Source: Alkalihalobacillus trypoxylicola
GTDB taxonomy: Bacteria; Bacillota; Bacilli; Bacillales; Bacillaceae_D
Reading direction: 5' to 3'
Assembly: GCF_001590785.1 (NCBI RefSeq)
Contig: NZ_LTAO01000034.1
Location: 3,535 to 67,534 of the forward strand
Length of the DNA: 64,000 nt
Shown here: one piece after another, positions 7,830 through 19,035 of the stretch
How the letters are laid out: each line of letters opens with the position of its first letter
Position numbering within the stretch: position 1 is the stretch's first letter
Made by a program: the position numbers and the translations under genes
Notes under the pieces: generated by a model
Database searches by the model: none
Told to the model about the DNA's origin: nothing
What the model saw: only the letters and a program-made list of their open reading frames with translations

Positions 7830-8941
7830 GCAGGATCATTAAGCCTGGGGCAACGATCGGTATTATTGGTGGTGGACAATTAGGAAGAATGATGGCAATA
7901 GCCGCAAAGCAACAAGGGTATCGAATTGCTGTCTTAGAGCCAACGCAAGATTCACCTTGTGCACAAGTGGCTGACCAAGCTATAGAAGCTCACTACGATG
8001 ATGTAGAAGGTGCACGTGTGCTTTCGGAAGTGTCAGATATTATCACATATGAATTTGAAAATATAGACCAACAAACAGCCTCATGGATTGCCGAGAAAAG
8101 TTACTTTCCACAAGGACATGAGTTACTTAAAATCTCTCAGCATCGACTTAAAGAAAAAGAAGCGATTCAATCACTAGGAGTGGAAGTGGCTCCTTACATG
8201 GCCCTAACCTCTGAGAAAATGCTAAGTCAAGCGATAGAGAAAATCGGTTTTCCAGCAGTGGTAAAAACATGTAGAGGTGGCTATGACGGAAAAGGTCAGG
8301 TAGTCGTACGGAGCGAGCAGGAATTAAAGGATGCTTTTCAGCAATTATCGGCTTTTTCGGAATTAGTAATCGAAGCTTGGATACCATTTCAATGTGAAAT
8401 CTCCGTCATCGTCACTCGTTCAACAACAGGTGAAACCAAAACCTTTCCAGTTGCTGAAAATATTCATCGTGAAAATATATTATATCGTTCTATTGTTCCT
8501 GCTAGAATTGAACAACAAATTCAAGAGAAAGCGAGCGAGATGGCTATTACGTTAGCTAACGGCTTTCAATTAGTAGGAACATTGGCTGTTGAATTTTTTG
8601 TAAAAGAAGATGGAACGATTTTTGTAAATGAGCTAGCTCCACGTCCTCACAATTCAGGTCACTATACGATCGAGGCTTGTGAAACATCACAATTTGAACA
8701 GCACATTCGAGCGATTTGTGGGTGGCCACTAGGAGAAACAACTTTGCACAAACCGGTTGTAATGGAAAATATTCTTGGAGATGACTTTGCAGTAAAGCTA
8801 GAACAAATATCAGAATTTAATGATTGCAAGCTTCATTTGTATGGAAAGCATGAGCCGAAATCAAAAAGAAAAATGGGACATTTAACCGTAATGGCAGAAA
8901 GTGTGGAAGAGGCTTTGCAAAAGCTTGATACTCTAGCATAA
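7826..8941 (+). CDS. purK: N5-carboxyaminoimidazole ribonucleotide synthase
   Basis: An ATP-grasp enzyme that makes N5-CAIR from AIR, bicarbonate and ATP. It shows the N-terminal [13 protein letters not shown] loop, the central ATP-grasp loop [12 protein letters not shown], and the metal/phosphate site [14 protein letters not shown]. The 371-residue length is typical. It overlaps purE by 4 nt, so translation is probably coupled. Confidence 0.97.
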   Translation: MSRIIKPGATIGIIGGGQLGRMMAIAAKQQGYRIAVLEPTQDSPCAQVADQAIEAHYDDVEGARVLSEVSDIITYEFENIDQQTASWIAEKSYFPQGHELLKISQHRLKEKEAIQSLGVEVAPYMALTSEKMLSQAIEKIGFPAVVKTCRGGYDGKGQVVVRSEQELKDAFQQLSAFSELVIEAWIPFQCEISVIVTRSTTGETKTFPVAENIHRENILYRSIVPARIEQQIQEKASEMAITLANGFQLVGTLAVEFFVKEDGTIFVNELAPRPHNSGHYTIEACETSQFEQHIRAICGWPLGETTLHKPVVMENILGDDFAVKLEQISEFNDCKLHLYGKHEPKSKRKMGHLTVMAESVEEALQKLDTLA

Positions 8942-8977
8942 TAGGAGAGTAATTATTACATAAATGGAGGAGAAGTC

Positions 8978-10276
8978 ATGATAGAACGTTATACACGCCC
9001 TGAGATGGGAAAGATTTGGACAGAGCAAAATCGTTACCAGGCTTGGTTAGAGGTTGAAATAGTAGCCTGTGAGGCTTGGGCAGAGTTAGGAGAGATCCCA
9101 AAAGAGGATGTTAAAAAAATTCGCGACAATGCAAGCTTTAATGTTGATCGGATTTTAGAGATAGAACAAGAAACGCGCCATGATGTGGTCGCTTTTACGA
9201 GAGCTGTTTCAGAAACATTAGGAGAAGAGAGAAAGTGGGTACACTATGGCTTAACCTCTACGGATGTTGTAGATACGGCGCTTTCCTATTTACTAAAACA
9301 AGCAAATGAAATTTTATATAAAGATTTAGAAAATTTTCTAGAAATTATAAAAGTAAAAGCAAAAGAGCACAAATACACGGTAATGATGGGGCGTACACAC
9401 GGTGTACATGCTGAGCCAACAACTTTTGGTTTAAAGCTTGGCTTATGGTATGAGGAAATGAAAAGAAATATCGAACGTTTCAAGCATGCAGCAGAAGCTG
9501 TTCGAGTTGGTAAGCTTTCAGGTGCGGTAGGTACCTATGCAAATATTGACCCAGAGGTAGAGCAATTAGTATGTGAAAAGCTTGGTTTAGAGGCAGCTCC
9601 AATTTCTACTCAAACGCTACAGCGTGATCGTCATGCTCAATATGTGAGTGCTTTAGCACTCATTGCTACTTCTATTGAAAAGTTTGCAGTGGAAATTCGC
9701 GGACTACAAAAAAGTGAAACACGAGAAGTTGAGGAAGCTTTTGCGAAAGGGCAAAAAGGCTCTTCTGCGATGCCACATAAACGTAACCCGATTGGCTCAG
9801 AGAATATGACGGGGTTAGCACGAGTAATTAGAGGACATATGTTAACGGCTTATGAAAATGTTCCACTATGGCACGAACGCGACATTTCTCATTCATCAGC
9901 TGAGCGAATTATCCTACCAGATATAACGATTGCTCTTAACTATATGCTGAACCGCTTTGGAAACATTGTAAAGAATTTAACCGTCTTTCCAGAAAATATG
10001 AAGCGAAATATGACACGTACTTATGGATTAATCTACTCTCAAAGAGTATTACTATCACTCATAGATAAAGGCTTTGTACGTGAAGAAGCATACGATCTTG
10101 TACAACCTAAGGCGATGGAAGCTTGGGAAAAAGGCATTCAATTCAGAGAGTTGATTGAAGCAGAGGAGAAAATTACTTCTGTATTATCGCCAGAGGAAAT
10201 TGAAGATTGCTTTAACTATGAGCATCACCTCAAATATGTAGATACAATCTTTTCCCGTTTAGGTCTTAATGATTAA
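8978..10276 (+). CDS. purB: Adenylosuccinate lyase
   Basis: Catalyses fumarate release from SAICAR and, in AMP synthesis, from adenylosuccinate. The fumarase/aspartase superfamily signature is [11 protein letters not shown], with S262-S263 in the flexible catalytic loop. [10 protein letters not shown] carries a conserved His. A strong GGAGGAG site precedes the start. The length is 432 residues. In most Bacillus operons purC follows closely; here about 275 nt containing a repeat element intervene. Confidence 0.97.
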   Translation: MIERYTRPEMGKIWTEQNRYQAWLEVEIVACEAWAELGEIPKEDVKKIRDNASFNVDRILEIEQETRHDVVAFTRAVSETLGEERKWVHYGLTSTDVVDTALSYLLKQANEILYKDLENFLEIIKVKAKEHKYTVMMGRTHGVHAEPTTFGLKLGLWYEEMKRNIERFKHAAEAVRVGKLSGAVGTYANIDPEVEQLVCEKLGLEAAPISTQTLQRDRHAQYVSALALIATSIEKFAVEIRGLQKSETREVEEAFAKGQKGSSAMPHKRNPIGSENMTGLARVIRGHMLTAYENVPLWHERDISHSSAERIILPDITIALNYMLNRFGNIVKNLTVFPENMKRNMTRTYGLIYSQRVLLSLIDKGFVREEAYDLVQPKAMEAWEKGIQFRELIEAEEKITSVLSPEEIEDCFNYEHHLKYVDTIFSRLGLND

Positions 10277-10305
10277 TAAATAGTAGTCTTGTTTGTTAAG
10301 TAATG

Positions 10306-10350
10306 AGTGATGCTGAAAAATAAGAGCCATCCTTTTATCTCAGCATCACT
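10306..10350 (+). other. Perfect inverted repeat between purB and purC
   Basis: AGTGATGCTGA (10306-10316) and TCAGCATCACT (10340-10350) form a perfect 11-bp stem with a 23-nt loop. No T-run follows, so it is not a standard terminator. It directly abuts repeat copy A1. It may affect mRNA stability or partial termination inside the operon. Confidence 0.6.
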
Positions 10351-10488
10351 TATTGATTGAAAGGGTAGGTAGAGACTCCCAAAGGATTAGCTGAAGACAA
10401 GCCCTTGGGAAAGCATCTATCTAAAGTGAAATCAAAAAACCTAATCGTTCGATTTTCATTATAAGATATGAATGATGAAATTGATTTA
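10345..10488 (+). repeat. Interspersed repeat family A, copy A1 (internally deleted)
   Basis: It carries the conserved 5' end (TATTGATTGAAAGGGTAGGTAG), ACTCCCAAAGGA, TAGCTGAAGACAAGCCCTTGGGAAAGCATCTA, and the 3' end ATAAGATATGAATGATGAAATTGATT. Compared with the 24.2 kb copy it lacks about 45 nt that hold the inner CTCTGAC/GTCAGAG hairpin. It lies inside the pur operon in the same orientation as the genes. Confidence 0.85.
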
Positions 10489-10551
10489 ACTACTAAAGAA
10501 TTTTTAACAGGTTGGATAACGTCAAATCATTGTAATGAGCGGAGGTTCATA

Positions 10552-11274
10552 ATGGAAAAACAACAGCTCCTATATGAAGGAAAAGCGAAAAGAATATATG
10601 CAACAGATGATACGGATGTCCTTTGGGTTGTCTATAAAGATGATGCGACAGCTTTTAATGGAGAAAAGAAAGATGTATTAGAAGGAAAAGCTAGACTAAA
10701 TAATGAGATTTCCTCTCTAATATTCTCTCAGCTGTCTGAAGAAGGAATGAATAGTCACTTTATTAAAAGACTTTCAGAGACAGAACAGCTCGTTCAAAAG
10801 GTTGAGATAGTTCCACTTGAAGTAGTAGTCCGCAATATTGTCGCAGGAAGTATGGCAAAGAGATTAGGAATAGAAGAAGGAACACCACTTTCCAAGCCGA
10901 TTGTTGAATTCTATTACAAGGACGATGAGTTGGGAGATCCACTTATAACTGAAGAACATATAGATTTGTTGCAAGCAGCTAGTGAAGAAGAGGTTTCTCA
11001 GTTAAAGATTATGGCTTCATCTGTTAATACGCATCTATTAACGTTATTTTCAAAGATTGATATCCGCCTAGTAGATTTTAAGCTTGAATTCGGTCGAACA
11101 AAGGATGGGCAATTGTTATTAGCAGATGAAATTTCCCCTGATACTTGTCGGCTTTGGGACCAGCATACAAATGAACGGTTTGATAAAGATTTATTTAGAC
11201 GAAATATTGGGAATTTACAAGCAGGTTATCAAGAAATTTTAACTCGTTTAGGAGGCCAATCATGTTCAAAGTAA
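10552..11274 (+). CDS. purC: Phosphoribosylaminoimidazole-succinocarboxamide synthase
   Basis: Joins CAIR and aspartate with ATP to give SAICAR. SAICAR synthetase features are EGKAKRIY near the N-terminus, VPLEVVVRNIVAGSMAKR, and DFKLEFG for substrate and metal contacts. The start has GGAGG 6-10 nt upstream; the upstream in-frame ATG at 10468 lies within the repeat element and is rejected. This gives 240 residues. Its last 13 nt overlap purS. Confidence 0.96.
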   Translation: MEKQQLLYEGKAKRIYATDDTDVLWVVYKDDATAFNGEKKDVLEGKARLNNEISSLIFSQLSEEGMNSHFIKRLSETEQLVQKVEIVPLEVVVRNIVAGSMAKRLGIEEGTPLSKPIVEFYYKDDELGDPLITEEHIDLLQAASEEEVSQLKIMASSVNTHLLTLFSKIDIRLVDFKLEFGRTKDGQLLLADEISPDTCRLWDQHTNERFDKDLFRRNIGNLQAGYQEILTRLGGQSCSK

Positions 11275-11513
11275 AGGTATACGTAACATTAAGACAAAGT
11301 GTATTAGATCCACAAGGGGTAGCGGTGAAACATTCTTTACACACGATGAACTATAATGAAGTGGAAGAAGTAAGAATTGGTAAATATTTAGAATTACAAG
11401 TAAAAAGCACAGAAAACCTAGAGCAAAGAGTGAAAGAAATGTGTGAAAAGTTACTCGCTAATACAGTGATTGAAGATTATCGCTTCGAAATTGAGGAGGT
11501 TGTGCCATCATGA
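11262..11513 (+). CDS. purS: Phosphoribosylformylglycinamidine synthase subunit PurS
   Basis: The small bridging subunit of the PurSQL FGAM synthetase complex, which passes ammonia from PurQ to PurL. The protein has 83 residues with the family pattern [17 protein letters not shown] and [16 protein letters not shown] in the purC coding end serves as ribosome binding site. It overlaps purC by 13 nt and purQ by 4 nt. Confidence 0.96.
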   Translation: MFKVKVYVTLRQSVLDPQGVAVKHSLHTMNYNEVEEVRIGKYLELQVKSTENLEQRVKEMCEKLLANTVIEDYRFEIEEVVPS

Positions 11514-12193
11514 AATTTGCGGTAATCGTTTTTCCTGGTTCAAATTGTGACTCAGACATGTATCACGCAATTAAGGATGGATTAGGAGCCGATGTCGAAT
11601 ATGTGTGGCATGACGAAACATCATTAGATGGTTTTGACGGTATTCTATTACCAGGTGGCTTCTCGTATGGTGATTATTTGCGCTCTGGTGCTATTGCGCG
11701 TTTTTCTAAAATTATGGGTGCAGTCATAGAAGCGGCTCAAGCTGGTAAGCCTGTTTTAGGAGTATGTAATGGATTCCAAATTTTATTAGAAGCAGGTCTG
11801 TTACCAGGGGCGATGAAACGAAATGAAGGGCTAAAATTCATTTGCCGACCAGTTGATTTAAAGGTTGAAAATACAAATACACTATTTACAAGCTCATATG
11901 AAGAAGGGGAAAAGATTACGATTCCTGTTGCTCATGGTGAGGGAAATTATGAGTGTGATGAAACGATTCTATCAGAGTTAGAAGAAAATAAACAAGTGGT
12001 CTTTCGTTATGTAGACTCTATTAATGGCTCTAGAAACCAAATTGCTGGAATTACTAACAAGCAAGGCAATGTACTGGGTATGATGCCACATCCAGAGCGT
12101 GCAGTAGAATCCTTGCTCGGAAGTGAAGACGGACTTAAATTATTTCAATCGATTTTACGAAATTGGAGGGAATCTCATGTTACAACAGCTTGA
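11510..12193 (+). CDS. purQ: Phosphoribosylformylglycinamidine synthase subunit PurQ
   Basis: The class I glutaminase subunit that supplies ammonia for FGAM synthesis. The nucleophile is C86 in LGVCNGFQ, and the His/Glu of the triad lie in [10 protein letters not shown]. The 227-residue length is usual. The start overlaps the purS stop (ATGA). The end overlaps the purL start by 17 nt, consistent with coupled synthesis of complex subunits. Confidence 0.96.
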   Translation: MKFAVIVFPGSNCDSDMYHAIKDGLGADVEYVWHDETSLDGFDGILLPGGFSYGDYLRSGAIARFSKIMGAVIEAAQAGKPVLGVCNGFQILLEAGLLPGAMKRNEGLKFICRPVDLKVENTNTLFTSSYEEGEKITIPVAHGEGNYECDETILSELEENKQVVFRYVDSINGSRNQIAGITNKQGNVLGMMPHPERAVESLLGSEDGLKLFQSILRNWRESHVTTA

Positions 12194-14402
12194 GCCAACA
12201 TCAGTGCAAGTAAAGGCCGATAAACTATATCAAGAAATGGGTTTAACAGATGAAGAATTTGCACTTGTAGAATCCATTCTTGGACGCACACCTAATTATA
12301 CGGAAACAGGTATTTTTTCAGTGATGTGGTCAGAACACTGTAGTTACAAGAATTCGAAGGTTCTCTTAAAAAAATTCCCTGTTGATGGTGAAAAGGTATT
12401 ACAAGGTCCAGGAGAAGGAGCAGGTATTATTGACATAGGCGATGAACAAGCCGTTGTTTTTAAAATAGAAAGTCATAATCATCCTTCTGCAATCGAGCCT
12501 TACCAAGGTGCTGCCACAGGTGTTGGAGGAATACTTCGTGATGTATTCTCCATGGGAGCTCGTCCAATTTCGATTTTAAACTCTTTACGTTTTGGAGAAT
12601 TAACCTCTCCTAAAGTTCGTTATCTTTTTGAAGAAGTTGTAGCAGGAATTGCTGGATACGGCAATTGTGTAGGGGTTCCAACAGTAGGTGGAGAAATTCA
12701 ATTTGATCCGTGCTACGACGGAAATCCATTAGTAAATGCGATGTGTGTAGGATTAATAGACCATAAAGATATTCAAAAGGGTCAGGCAAAAGGTGTAGGA
12801 AATACGGTTATGTACGTAGGAGCAAGTACAGGTCGAGATGGAATACATGGAGCCACCTTCGCTTCGGAGGAATTAAGCGAAGGCTCAGAAGCGAAACGAC
12901 CAGCTGTTCAAGTAGGCGATCCATTTATGGAAAAGCTCCTATTAGAAGCCTGTTTAGAGCTTGTGCATTGTGATTCTTTAATAGGGATTCAGGATATGGG
13001 TGCTGCTGGCTTAACTTCCTCATCAGCTGAAATGGCAAGTAAAGCAGGTTCTGGAATTGAAATGAATTTGGACCTCATTCCACAAAGGGAAACGGGGATG
13101 ACTCCATACGAAATGATGTTATCCGAATCCCAAGAAAGAATGCTTTTAGTTGTAAAAAAAGGGGAAGAAGATGAAATTAAAAAAATCGTAGAGCGCTGGG
13201 GACTTTTATGGGCTGAGGTTGGTCATGTAACCGATGATAAGCACCTTCGTTTACTTCATAAAGGAGAACTTGTTGCTAATATTCCAGTAGATGCTCTTGC
13301 AGAGGATGCACCTGTCTATCATAAGCCATCTAAAGTTCCAGCTTATTATGAAACATTTCAACAATTAGAGCAAAAGTTGCCGGTTGTGGATGATTATAAA
13401 GAAACCTTATTGCAATTATTAGCTCAGCCTACCATTGCAAGCAAAGAGTGGGTGTATGATCAATACGATTATATGGTTCAAACAAATACGGTCGTTAGTC
13501 CAGGGTCTGATGCAGCTGTCGTTCGAATTCGAGGAACGGAAAAATCGTTGGCTATGACTACTGACTGTAACTCACGCTATCTATACTTAGATCCAGAAGT
13601 GGGTGGTCAAATAGCTGTGGCGGAAGCTGCTCGTAATATTGTGTGTTCCGGTGGAGTACCTCTTGGTGTAACGGATTGTTTAAATTACGGAAGTCCTGAT
13701 AAGCCCGAAATTTTTTGGCAATTAGAAAAATCGACTGATGGTATGAGTGAAGCTTGCCGTGAGTTAGAAACACCGGTTATTGGGGGGAATGTTTCTTTAT
13801 ACAATGAAACGAATGGAGAAGCGATTTATCCAACTCCTGTAATTGGGATGGTAGGTTTAATTGAAAAACAAGAGCATATTACGACTCAAGCATTTAAAGA
13901 TTCAGGCGATCTGATTTATTTAATAGGTGATACTAAAGCAGAATTTGCTGGTAGTGAGCTACAAAAGCTTCTCGAAGGCAAAATTTCAGGGAAAGCACCA
14001 GAATTAAATTTAAAAGTAGAAAAAGAAAGACAAAAACAATTATTACAAGCGATCCAAGCTGGTTTAGTGGCTTCAGCCCATGATGTAAGTGAAGGTGGGA
14101 TTAGCGTAGCTTTAGCTGAATGTATGACATCAGGAAATGTAGGAGCCAAAGTCTCTTTAACAGGAGAAGCGGTTACGAACTTATTTAGTGAGAGTCAGTC
14201 ACGCTTTATTGTGACGGTAAAAAATGAGAATCGCCAATCATTTGAAAATATCATTCAAGCAACGTTAATTGGTGAAGTAACAAGTACTCCAAAACTTGAG
14301 ATAACGGATAATCAAGGGAAGGCATTATTAGAAGCAACTCAGGATGAAATCGTAAAAGCTTGGAAAGGAGCTATTCCATGTTTGCTGAAATCAAAGGCTT
14401 AA
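12177..14402 (+). CDS. purL: Phosphoribosylformylglycinamidine synthase subunit PurL (small form)
   Basis: The ATP-dependent synthetase subunit that converts FGAR to FGAM. It shows [11 protein letters not shown] and [20 protein letters not shown] near the N-terminus, and a second AIRS-like half. At 741 residues it is the Bacillus small PurL that needs PurS and PurQ. The start has GGAGGG 6 nt upstream; a longer in-frame start at 12123 lies deep in purQ and lacks a site. It overlaps purF by 25 nt. Confidence 0.96.
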   Translation: MLQQLEPTSVQVKADKLYQEMGLTDEEFALVESILGRTPNYTETGIFSVMWSEHCSYKNSKVLLKKFPVDGEKVLQGPGEGAGIIDIGDEQAVVFKIESHNHPSAIEPYQGAATGVGGILRDVFSMGARPISILNSLRFGELTSPKVRYLFEEVVAGIAGYGNCVGVPTVGGEIQFDPCYDGNPLVNAMCVGLIDHKDIQKGQAKGVGNTVMYVGASTGRDGIHGATFASEELSEGSEAKRPAVQVGDPFMEKLLLEACLELVHCDSLIGIQDMGAAGLTSSSAEMASKAGSGIEMNLDLIPQRETGMTPYEMMLSESQERMLLVVKKGEEDEIKKIVERWGLLWAEVGHVTDDKHLRLLHKGELVANIPVDALAEDAPVYHKPSKVPAYYETFQQLEQKLPVVDDYKETLLQLLAQPTIASKEWVYDQYDYMVQTNTVVSPGSDAAVVRIRGTEKSLAMTTDCNSRYLYLDPEVGGQIAVAEAARNIVCSGGVPLGVTDCLNYGSPDKPEIFWQLEKSTDGMSEACRELETPVIGGNVSLYNETNGEAIYPTPVIGMVGLIEKQEHITTQAFKDSGDLIYLIGDTKAEFAGSELQKLLEGKISGKAPELNLKVEKERQKQLLQAIQAGLVASAHDVSEGGISVALAECMTSGNVGAKVSLTGEAVTNLFSESQSRFIVTVKNENRQSFENIIQATLIGEVTSTPKLEITDNQGKALLEATQDEIVKAWKGAIPCLLKSKA

Positions 14403-15790
14403 ATGAAGAGTGTGGAGTTTTTGGAATATGGGGGCATAAGGATGCTGCGCAAATTACGTATTATGGTCTTCATAGCCTTCAGCACAGAGGACAAGAAGGT
14501 GCCGGAATAGTCGTTTCTAACGGAGAGCAATTAAAAATTCATAAAGGCTTAGGTTTATTAAATGAAGTGTTTCAGCCAGATACATTTCAGGATTTACAAG
14601 GTACCTCTGCCATTGGGCATGTTCGTTATGCAACAGCAGGAGGAGGCGGTTTAGTCAATGTACAACCGCTTCTCTTTCGCTCACAAACGGGAGGATTGGC
14701 CATTGCTCATAATGGAAACCTTGTAAATGCTAACAATTTAAAGAATCAATTAGAAGCACAGGGAAGTATTTTTCAATCTACATCAGATACTGAGGTATTA
14801 GCGCATCTTATTAAACGAAGTGGTTTTTATGCACTTGAAGAGCAGCTCAGGAATTCATTAGCCATGCTAAAGGGAGCCTACGCCTTTACGATCATGAATG
14901 AAAAACAATTAATGGTTGCTTTAGATCCTAACGGTCTGCGTCCTCTTTCTATTGGACGCTTAGGTGATGCTTATGTAGTAGCCTCTGAAACTTGTGCTTT
15001 TGATGTTATTGGAGCGACCTATGAAAGAGAGGTCGAGCCAGGTGAGTTAGTAATTATTGATGAGCATGGACTTCGTTCTACGAGATTTGTTCATAAAACG
15101 AATCGTGCCATTTGTAGTATGGAATACGTTTATTTTGCAAGACCTGATAGTAATGTAGACGAAATTAACGTTCATACGGCTAGAAAGAATTTGGGGAAAC
15201 AGCTAGCTTTAGAATCCCCTATAGAAGCAGATGTAGTGACTGGGGTGCCGGATTCAAGTATCTCGGCTGCTATTGGATATGCCGAGCAGACAGGACTTCC
15301 GTATGAACTCGGTTTGATTAAAAATCGCTACGTGGGCAGAACATTTATTCAGCCTTCACAAGAGTTAAGAGAGCAGGGCGTTAAAATGAAGCTCTCAGCC
15401 GTTCGTGGTGTGGTAGAAGGCAAAAGAGTCGTCATGATCGATGATAGTATCGTTAGAGGGACAACGAGTAGAAGAATTGTTAACATGCTTAGAGAAGCGG
15501 GAGCTCTTGAGGTACATGTTCGGATTAGCTCTCCTCCTATTAAAAACCCGTGCTTTTATGGAATTGATACTTCTACGACAGAGGAATTAATTGCTTCCAA
15601 TCACTCAATTGAAGAGATGAGAGATATAATGGGTGCGGACTCATTATCATTTTTATCGACAGAAGGCTTAATGAAGGGAATAGGGCGCTCAGATTCTGAG
15701 CCTAATTGTGGGCAGTGCTTAGCTTGTTTTACTGGACAGTATCCAACAGAAATTTATTCAGATACATTACATCCGCACGCCAAAGCATAA
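14378..15790 (+). CDS. purF: Amidophosphoribosyltransferase
   Basis: The first committed enzyme of purine synthesis: PRPP plus glutamine gives phosphoribosylamine. An 11-residue propeptide ([11 protein letters not shown]) precedes the nucleophile C12 in CGVFG, as in B. subtilis PurF. The PRPP loop is [14 protein letters not shown]-terminal cysteines in NCGQCLAC indicate the oxygen-sensitive [4Fe-4S] cluster of this class. AAAGGAG lies 7 nt before the start. The length is 470 residues. Confidence 0.97.
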   Translation: MFAEIKGLNEECGVFGIWGHKDAAQITYYGLHSLQHRGQEGAGIVVSNGEQLKIHKGLGLLNEVFQPDTFQDLQGTSAIGHVRYATAGGGGLVNVQPLLFRSQTGGLAIAHNGNLVNANNLKNQLEAQGSIFQSTSDTEVLAHLIKRSGFYALEEQLRNSLAMLKGAYAFTIMNEKQLMVALDPNGLRPLSIGRLGDAYVVASETCAFDVIGATYEREVEPGELVIIDEHGLRSTRFVHKTNRAICSMEYVYFARPDSNVDEINVHTARKNLGKQLALESPIEADVVTGVPDSSISAAIGYAEQTGLPYELGLIKNRYVGRTFIQPSQELREQGVKMKLSAVRGVVEGKRVVMIDDSIVRGTTSRRIVNMLREAGALEVHVRISSPPIKNPCFYGIDTSTTEELIASNHSIEEMRDIMGADSLSFLSTEGLMKGIGRSDSEPNCGQCLACFTGQYPTEIYSDTLHPHAKA

Positions 15791-15823
15791 ATAAATTAGT
15801 AATCACTTTAGGAGGCAATCCAA

Positions 15824-16861
15824 ATGTCAGAAGCTTATAAAAAAGCTGGGGTTGATATAGAGGCTGGCTACGAAGCCGTAAATCGTATGAAAAGTCATGT
15901 GGAAAGAACAAACCGCTTAGGTGTGGTAGGTGGGCTAGGTGGATTTGGAGGACTATTTGATTTATCTCAATTAAATTTGAAGGAGCCTATGCTAGTTTCA
16001 GGTACAGATGGTGTTGGAACAAAATTAATGCTCGCATTTCTAATGGATAAGCATGACACTATTGGGATTGATGCTGTTGCCATGTGTGTGAATGACATTG
16101 TCGTTCAAGGAGCAGAACCTTTATACCTTCTAGACTACTTAGCTTGCGGAAAAGCGATTCCGGAAAGAATCGAGGCGATCGTCAAAGGATTCGCTGATGG
16201 CTGCGAGCAAGCAGGATGTGCATTAATTGGTGGAGAAACAGCAGAAATGCCAGGAATGTATGATATTGATGAATATGATTTGGCTGGTTTTGCAGTAGGA
16301 GCCGTCGAGAAGCAGGAATTAATTACAGGAGAAAAGATATCAGAAGGCGATGTTGTAATAGGATTAGCATCAAGTGGTTTGCATAGTAACGGATTTTCTT
16401 TAGTACGCAAGATTTTACTTGAAGATGCTCAGTTATCATTACAGGATAAGCTTCCTGATTTAGAAAAACCTTTAGGTGAAGAGCTTTTAACACCGACCAA
16501 AATATATGTAAAGTCTATCCTATCATTACTTAAAAAATATACAGTTCATGGAATTTCACATATAACGGGTGGAGGCTTTTATGAAAATCTACCAAGAATG
16601 CTTACAAGAGATTTAGGAATCCGTATTAAACAGCATGCTTGGCCAGTGCCTAAAATATTCTCCATTCTTCAAGAGTATGGAAAACTAACCGAAAAAGAGC
16701 TTTTTTCTACATTTAATATGGGGATCGGAATGGCAGTTGTTGTTCCAAAAGAGGAAAAAGATGAGGTTGTGCAACAATTAAATGAGCTTGGCGAAAAAGC
16801 CTATGTAATTGGTGAAATTGTCAAAGGTGAAGGTGTAATCATAGGGGGCATTGACGAATGA
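15824..16861 (+). CDS. purM: Phosphoribosylformylglycinamidine cyclo-ligase
   Basis: Closes FGAM to AIR using ATP. Signatures are [25 protein letters not shown] and [18 protein letters not shown] lies 8 nt before the start; the 33-nt gap after purF is the largest in this half of the operon. The length is 345 residues. It overlaps purN by 4 nt. Confidence 0.97.
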   Translation: MSEAYKKAGVDIEAGYEAVNRMKSHVERTNRLGVVGGLGGFGGLFDLSQLNLKEPMLVSGTDGVGTKLMLAFLMDKHDTIGIDAVAMCVNDIVVQGAEPLYLLDYLACGKAIPERIEAIVKGFADGCEQAGCALIGGETAEMPGMYDIDEYDLAGFAVGAVEKQELITGEKISEGDVVIGLASSGLHSNGFSLVRKILLEDAQLSLQDKLPDLEKPLGEELLTPTKIYVKSILSLLKKYTVHGISHITGGGFYENLPRMLTRDLGIRIKQHAWPVPKIFSILQEYGKLTEKELFSTFNMGIGMAVVVPKEEKDEVVQQLNELGEKAYVIGEIVKGEGVIIGGIDE

Positions 16862-17448
16862 AATTAGCTATCTTTGCTTCTGGTAGTGGATCGAATGCGG
16901 AAGCCATTATCCAATCCATTAAAGTAGGAGAGCTTGATGCAGAAGCTGCGCTAATTATTTGTGACAAGCCCCATGCTAAAGTGTTTGAACGTGCTGAAAG
17001 ACTCGGTATTCCATGTGTACTTTTTCAACCAAAGACCTATTCTTCAAAACAAAAATATGAAGAAGAAATTATTTCTCTATTAAGAAGAGAGCAAATTGAT
17101 TTTATTGTATTAGCTGGTTATATGCGTTTAATTGGATCGACTATGCTAGGGGAATACGAAGGGAAAATAGTTAATATCCACCCTTCACTTCTACCAGCAT
17201 TTCCGGGATTGGATGCAATCGGACAAGCTTTTGATGCAAAAGTGAAAGAAACAGGTGTAACGATTCATTATGTAGATGAAGGCATGGATACTGGACCGAT
17301 TGTAGCTCAGGAAACCGTTTCAATTGACTACAATGAAACGAGAGAAACATTAACGAAAAAAATCCAGCAGGTGGAGCATCGACTCTATCCTAAAACACTG
17401 CAAAAAATTTTTTCTGAACGCAAGGTAGGGGGAGAGACAAATGAGTAA
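16858..17448 (+). CDS. purN: Phosphoribosylglycinamide formyltransferase (folate-dependent)
   Basis: Transfers formyl from 10-formyl-THF to GAR. Visible features are the ASGSGSN phosphate loop, GYMRLIG, the catalytic region [13 protein letters not shown], and D in MDTGPIV. The product is 196 residues. Start and stop overlap purM and purH by 4 and 8 nt. Confidence 0.96.
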   Translation: MKLAIFASGSGSNAEAIIQSIKVGELDAEAALIICDKPHAKVFERAERLGIPCVLFQPKTYSSKQKYEEEIISLLRREQIDFIVLAGYMRLIGSTMLGEYEGKIVNIHPSLLPAFPGLDAIGQAFDAKVKETGVTIHYVDEGMDTGPIVAQETVSIDYNETRETLTKKIQQVEHRLYPKTLQKIFSERKVGGETNE

Positions 17449-18976
17449 ACGTCGAGCATTAGTAAGTGTATCTGATAAAGAAGGAATTCTTGAATTCGTG
17501 AGAGATTTAGTGGAATTAGACTTCGAAGTAGTGTCCACTGGGGGAACGAAACGTGCGATTGAAAATGCAGGCATCCCAGTTACCGGGATATCAGAAGTAA
17601 CGGGTTTTCCAGAGATTTTAGATGGTCGTGTTAAAACGCTTCACCCGAATATTCATGGTGGTTTACTTGCAATGAGAGATAAAAAAGAGCATATAGACCA
17701 AATAGAAGAGCACGATATTGCTCCGATAGATGTCGTGTGTGTAAATCTTTATCCTTTTCAGCAAACGATTGAAAATCCACAATCGACCTTTGCTGATGCT
17801 ATTGAAAATATTGATATTGGCGGGCCTAGCATGCTTCGCTCTGCTGCCAAAAATCATGCACATGTTACCGTTGTCGTTGATCCCTCTGATTATCAGAAAG
17901 TGGTTGCAGAGTTAAAAACAGGAGATACAACTTTAGAAACGAGAAAAAGACTAGCTGCAAAGGTGTATCGTCATACTGCTAGCTATGATGCTTTAATTGC
18001 AGAATATTTAACAGCAGCAGTAGGTGAGGAAAATCCTGAAACATTAACGGTTACCTACAATAAAAAACAAGATTTAAGATATGGAGAAAATCCACATCAA
18101 CAGGCAGTATTTTATGAAAAGCCGATTAGTGATAACCATTCGATAGCGAAGGCTGAACAGATTCATGGAAAAGAGCTTTCTTATAATAATATAAAAGATG
18201 CTGATGCGGCACTAGCGATCGTGAAAGAATTTGAATGCCCGACAGCAGTTGCTGTTAAGCATATGAATCCTTGTGGCGTTGGTACTGGTCAAAGTATAGA
18301 GGCTGCCTTTGATGCTGCATACGAGGCGGATCCTGTTTCAATTTTTGGTGGAATTATTGCTTTAAATAGAGAGGTAGACAAAGAGACTGCTTTGAAAATG
18401 AAGGAGATTTTCTTAGAAGTGATTATTGCTCCTGCTTTTAATGAGGAAGCTTTAGAGGTATTAACAACAAAGAAAAATCTTCGCTTATTAAAAATTGCCT
18501 GGAAAAACCAAGCTCAACCTGAAAGGATGCTAACTTCAATTCACGGAGGGCTATTAGTACAGGGAGAGGATCGTTTTCATTTAGATGATGCCACTATTAC
18601 GGTTCCAACTGAAAGAAAGCCAAGTGAATCAGAGTGGACAGCCCTAAAGTTAGCTTGGAATGTAGTGAAGCATGTAAAATCTAATGCGATCGTTTTGACT
18701 AATGAAGAAATGACAGTTGGGATCGGTGCAGGTCAAATGAACCGAGTCGGAGCAGCCAAAATTGCAATTGAGCAAGCAGGTGAGCGTTCCAACGGTGCTG
18801 TGTTAGGCTCTGATGCCTTTTTCCCTATGGGTGATACAGTAGAGGAAGCTGGGAAAGCTGGCGTTAAGGCCATTATTCAGCCAGGAGGCTCTATTAAAGA
18901 TGAGGATTCAATAAAAATGGCTAATAAGTATGGTATCGCGATGGTATTTACAGGAGTTCGTCACTTTAAGCATTAA
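17441..18976 (+). CDS. purH: Bifunctional AICAR transformylase/IMP cyclohydrolase
   Basis: The last two steps to IMP. The N-terminal MGS-like cyclohydrolase domain (roughly residues 1-195) has VSTGGTKRA and [13 protein letters not shown]. The C-terminal AICAR transformylase domain has RYGENPHQ and [10 protein letters not shown]. The length of 511 residues is normal. The start overlaps purN, with GGGGGAGA upstream. Confidence 0.97.
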   Translation: MSKRRALVSVSDKEGILEFVRDLVELDFEVVSTGGTKRAIENAGIPVTGISEVTGFPEILDGRVKTLHPNIHGGLLAMRDKKEHIDQIEEHDIAPIDVVCVNLYPFQQTIENPQSTFADAIENIDIGGPSMLRSAAKNHAHVTVVVDPSDYQKVVAELKTGDTTLETRKRLAAKVYRHTASYDALIAEYLTAAVGEENPETLTVTYNKKQDLRYGENPHQQAVFYEKPISDNHSIAKAEQIHGKELSYNNIKDADAALAIVKEFECPTAVAVKHMNPCGVGTGQSIEAAFDAAYEADPVSIFGGIIALNREVDKETALKMKEIFLEVIIAPAFNEEALEVLTTKKNLRLLKIAWKNQAQPERMLTSIHGGLLVQGEDRFHLDDATITVPTERKPSESEWTALKLAWNVVKHVKSNAIVLTNEEMTVGIGAGQMNRVGAAKIAIEQAGERSNGAVLGSDAFFPMGDTVEEAGKAGVKAIIQPGGSIKDEDSIKMANKYGIAMVFTGVRHFKH

Positions 18977-19035
18977 GCACAATCATCACCTATTTTATTG
19001 TGCGGATAAAGAGAAAGCTAGAGGGAGGAAATTTC

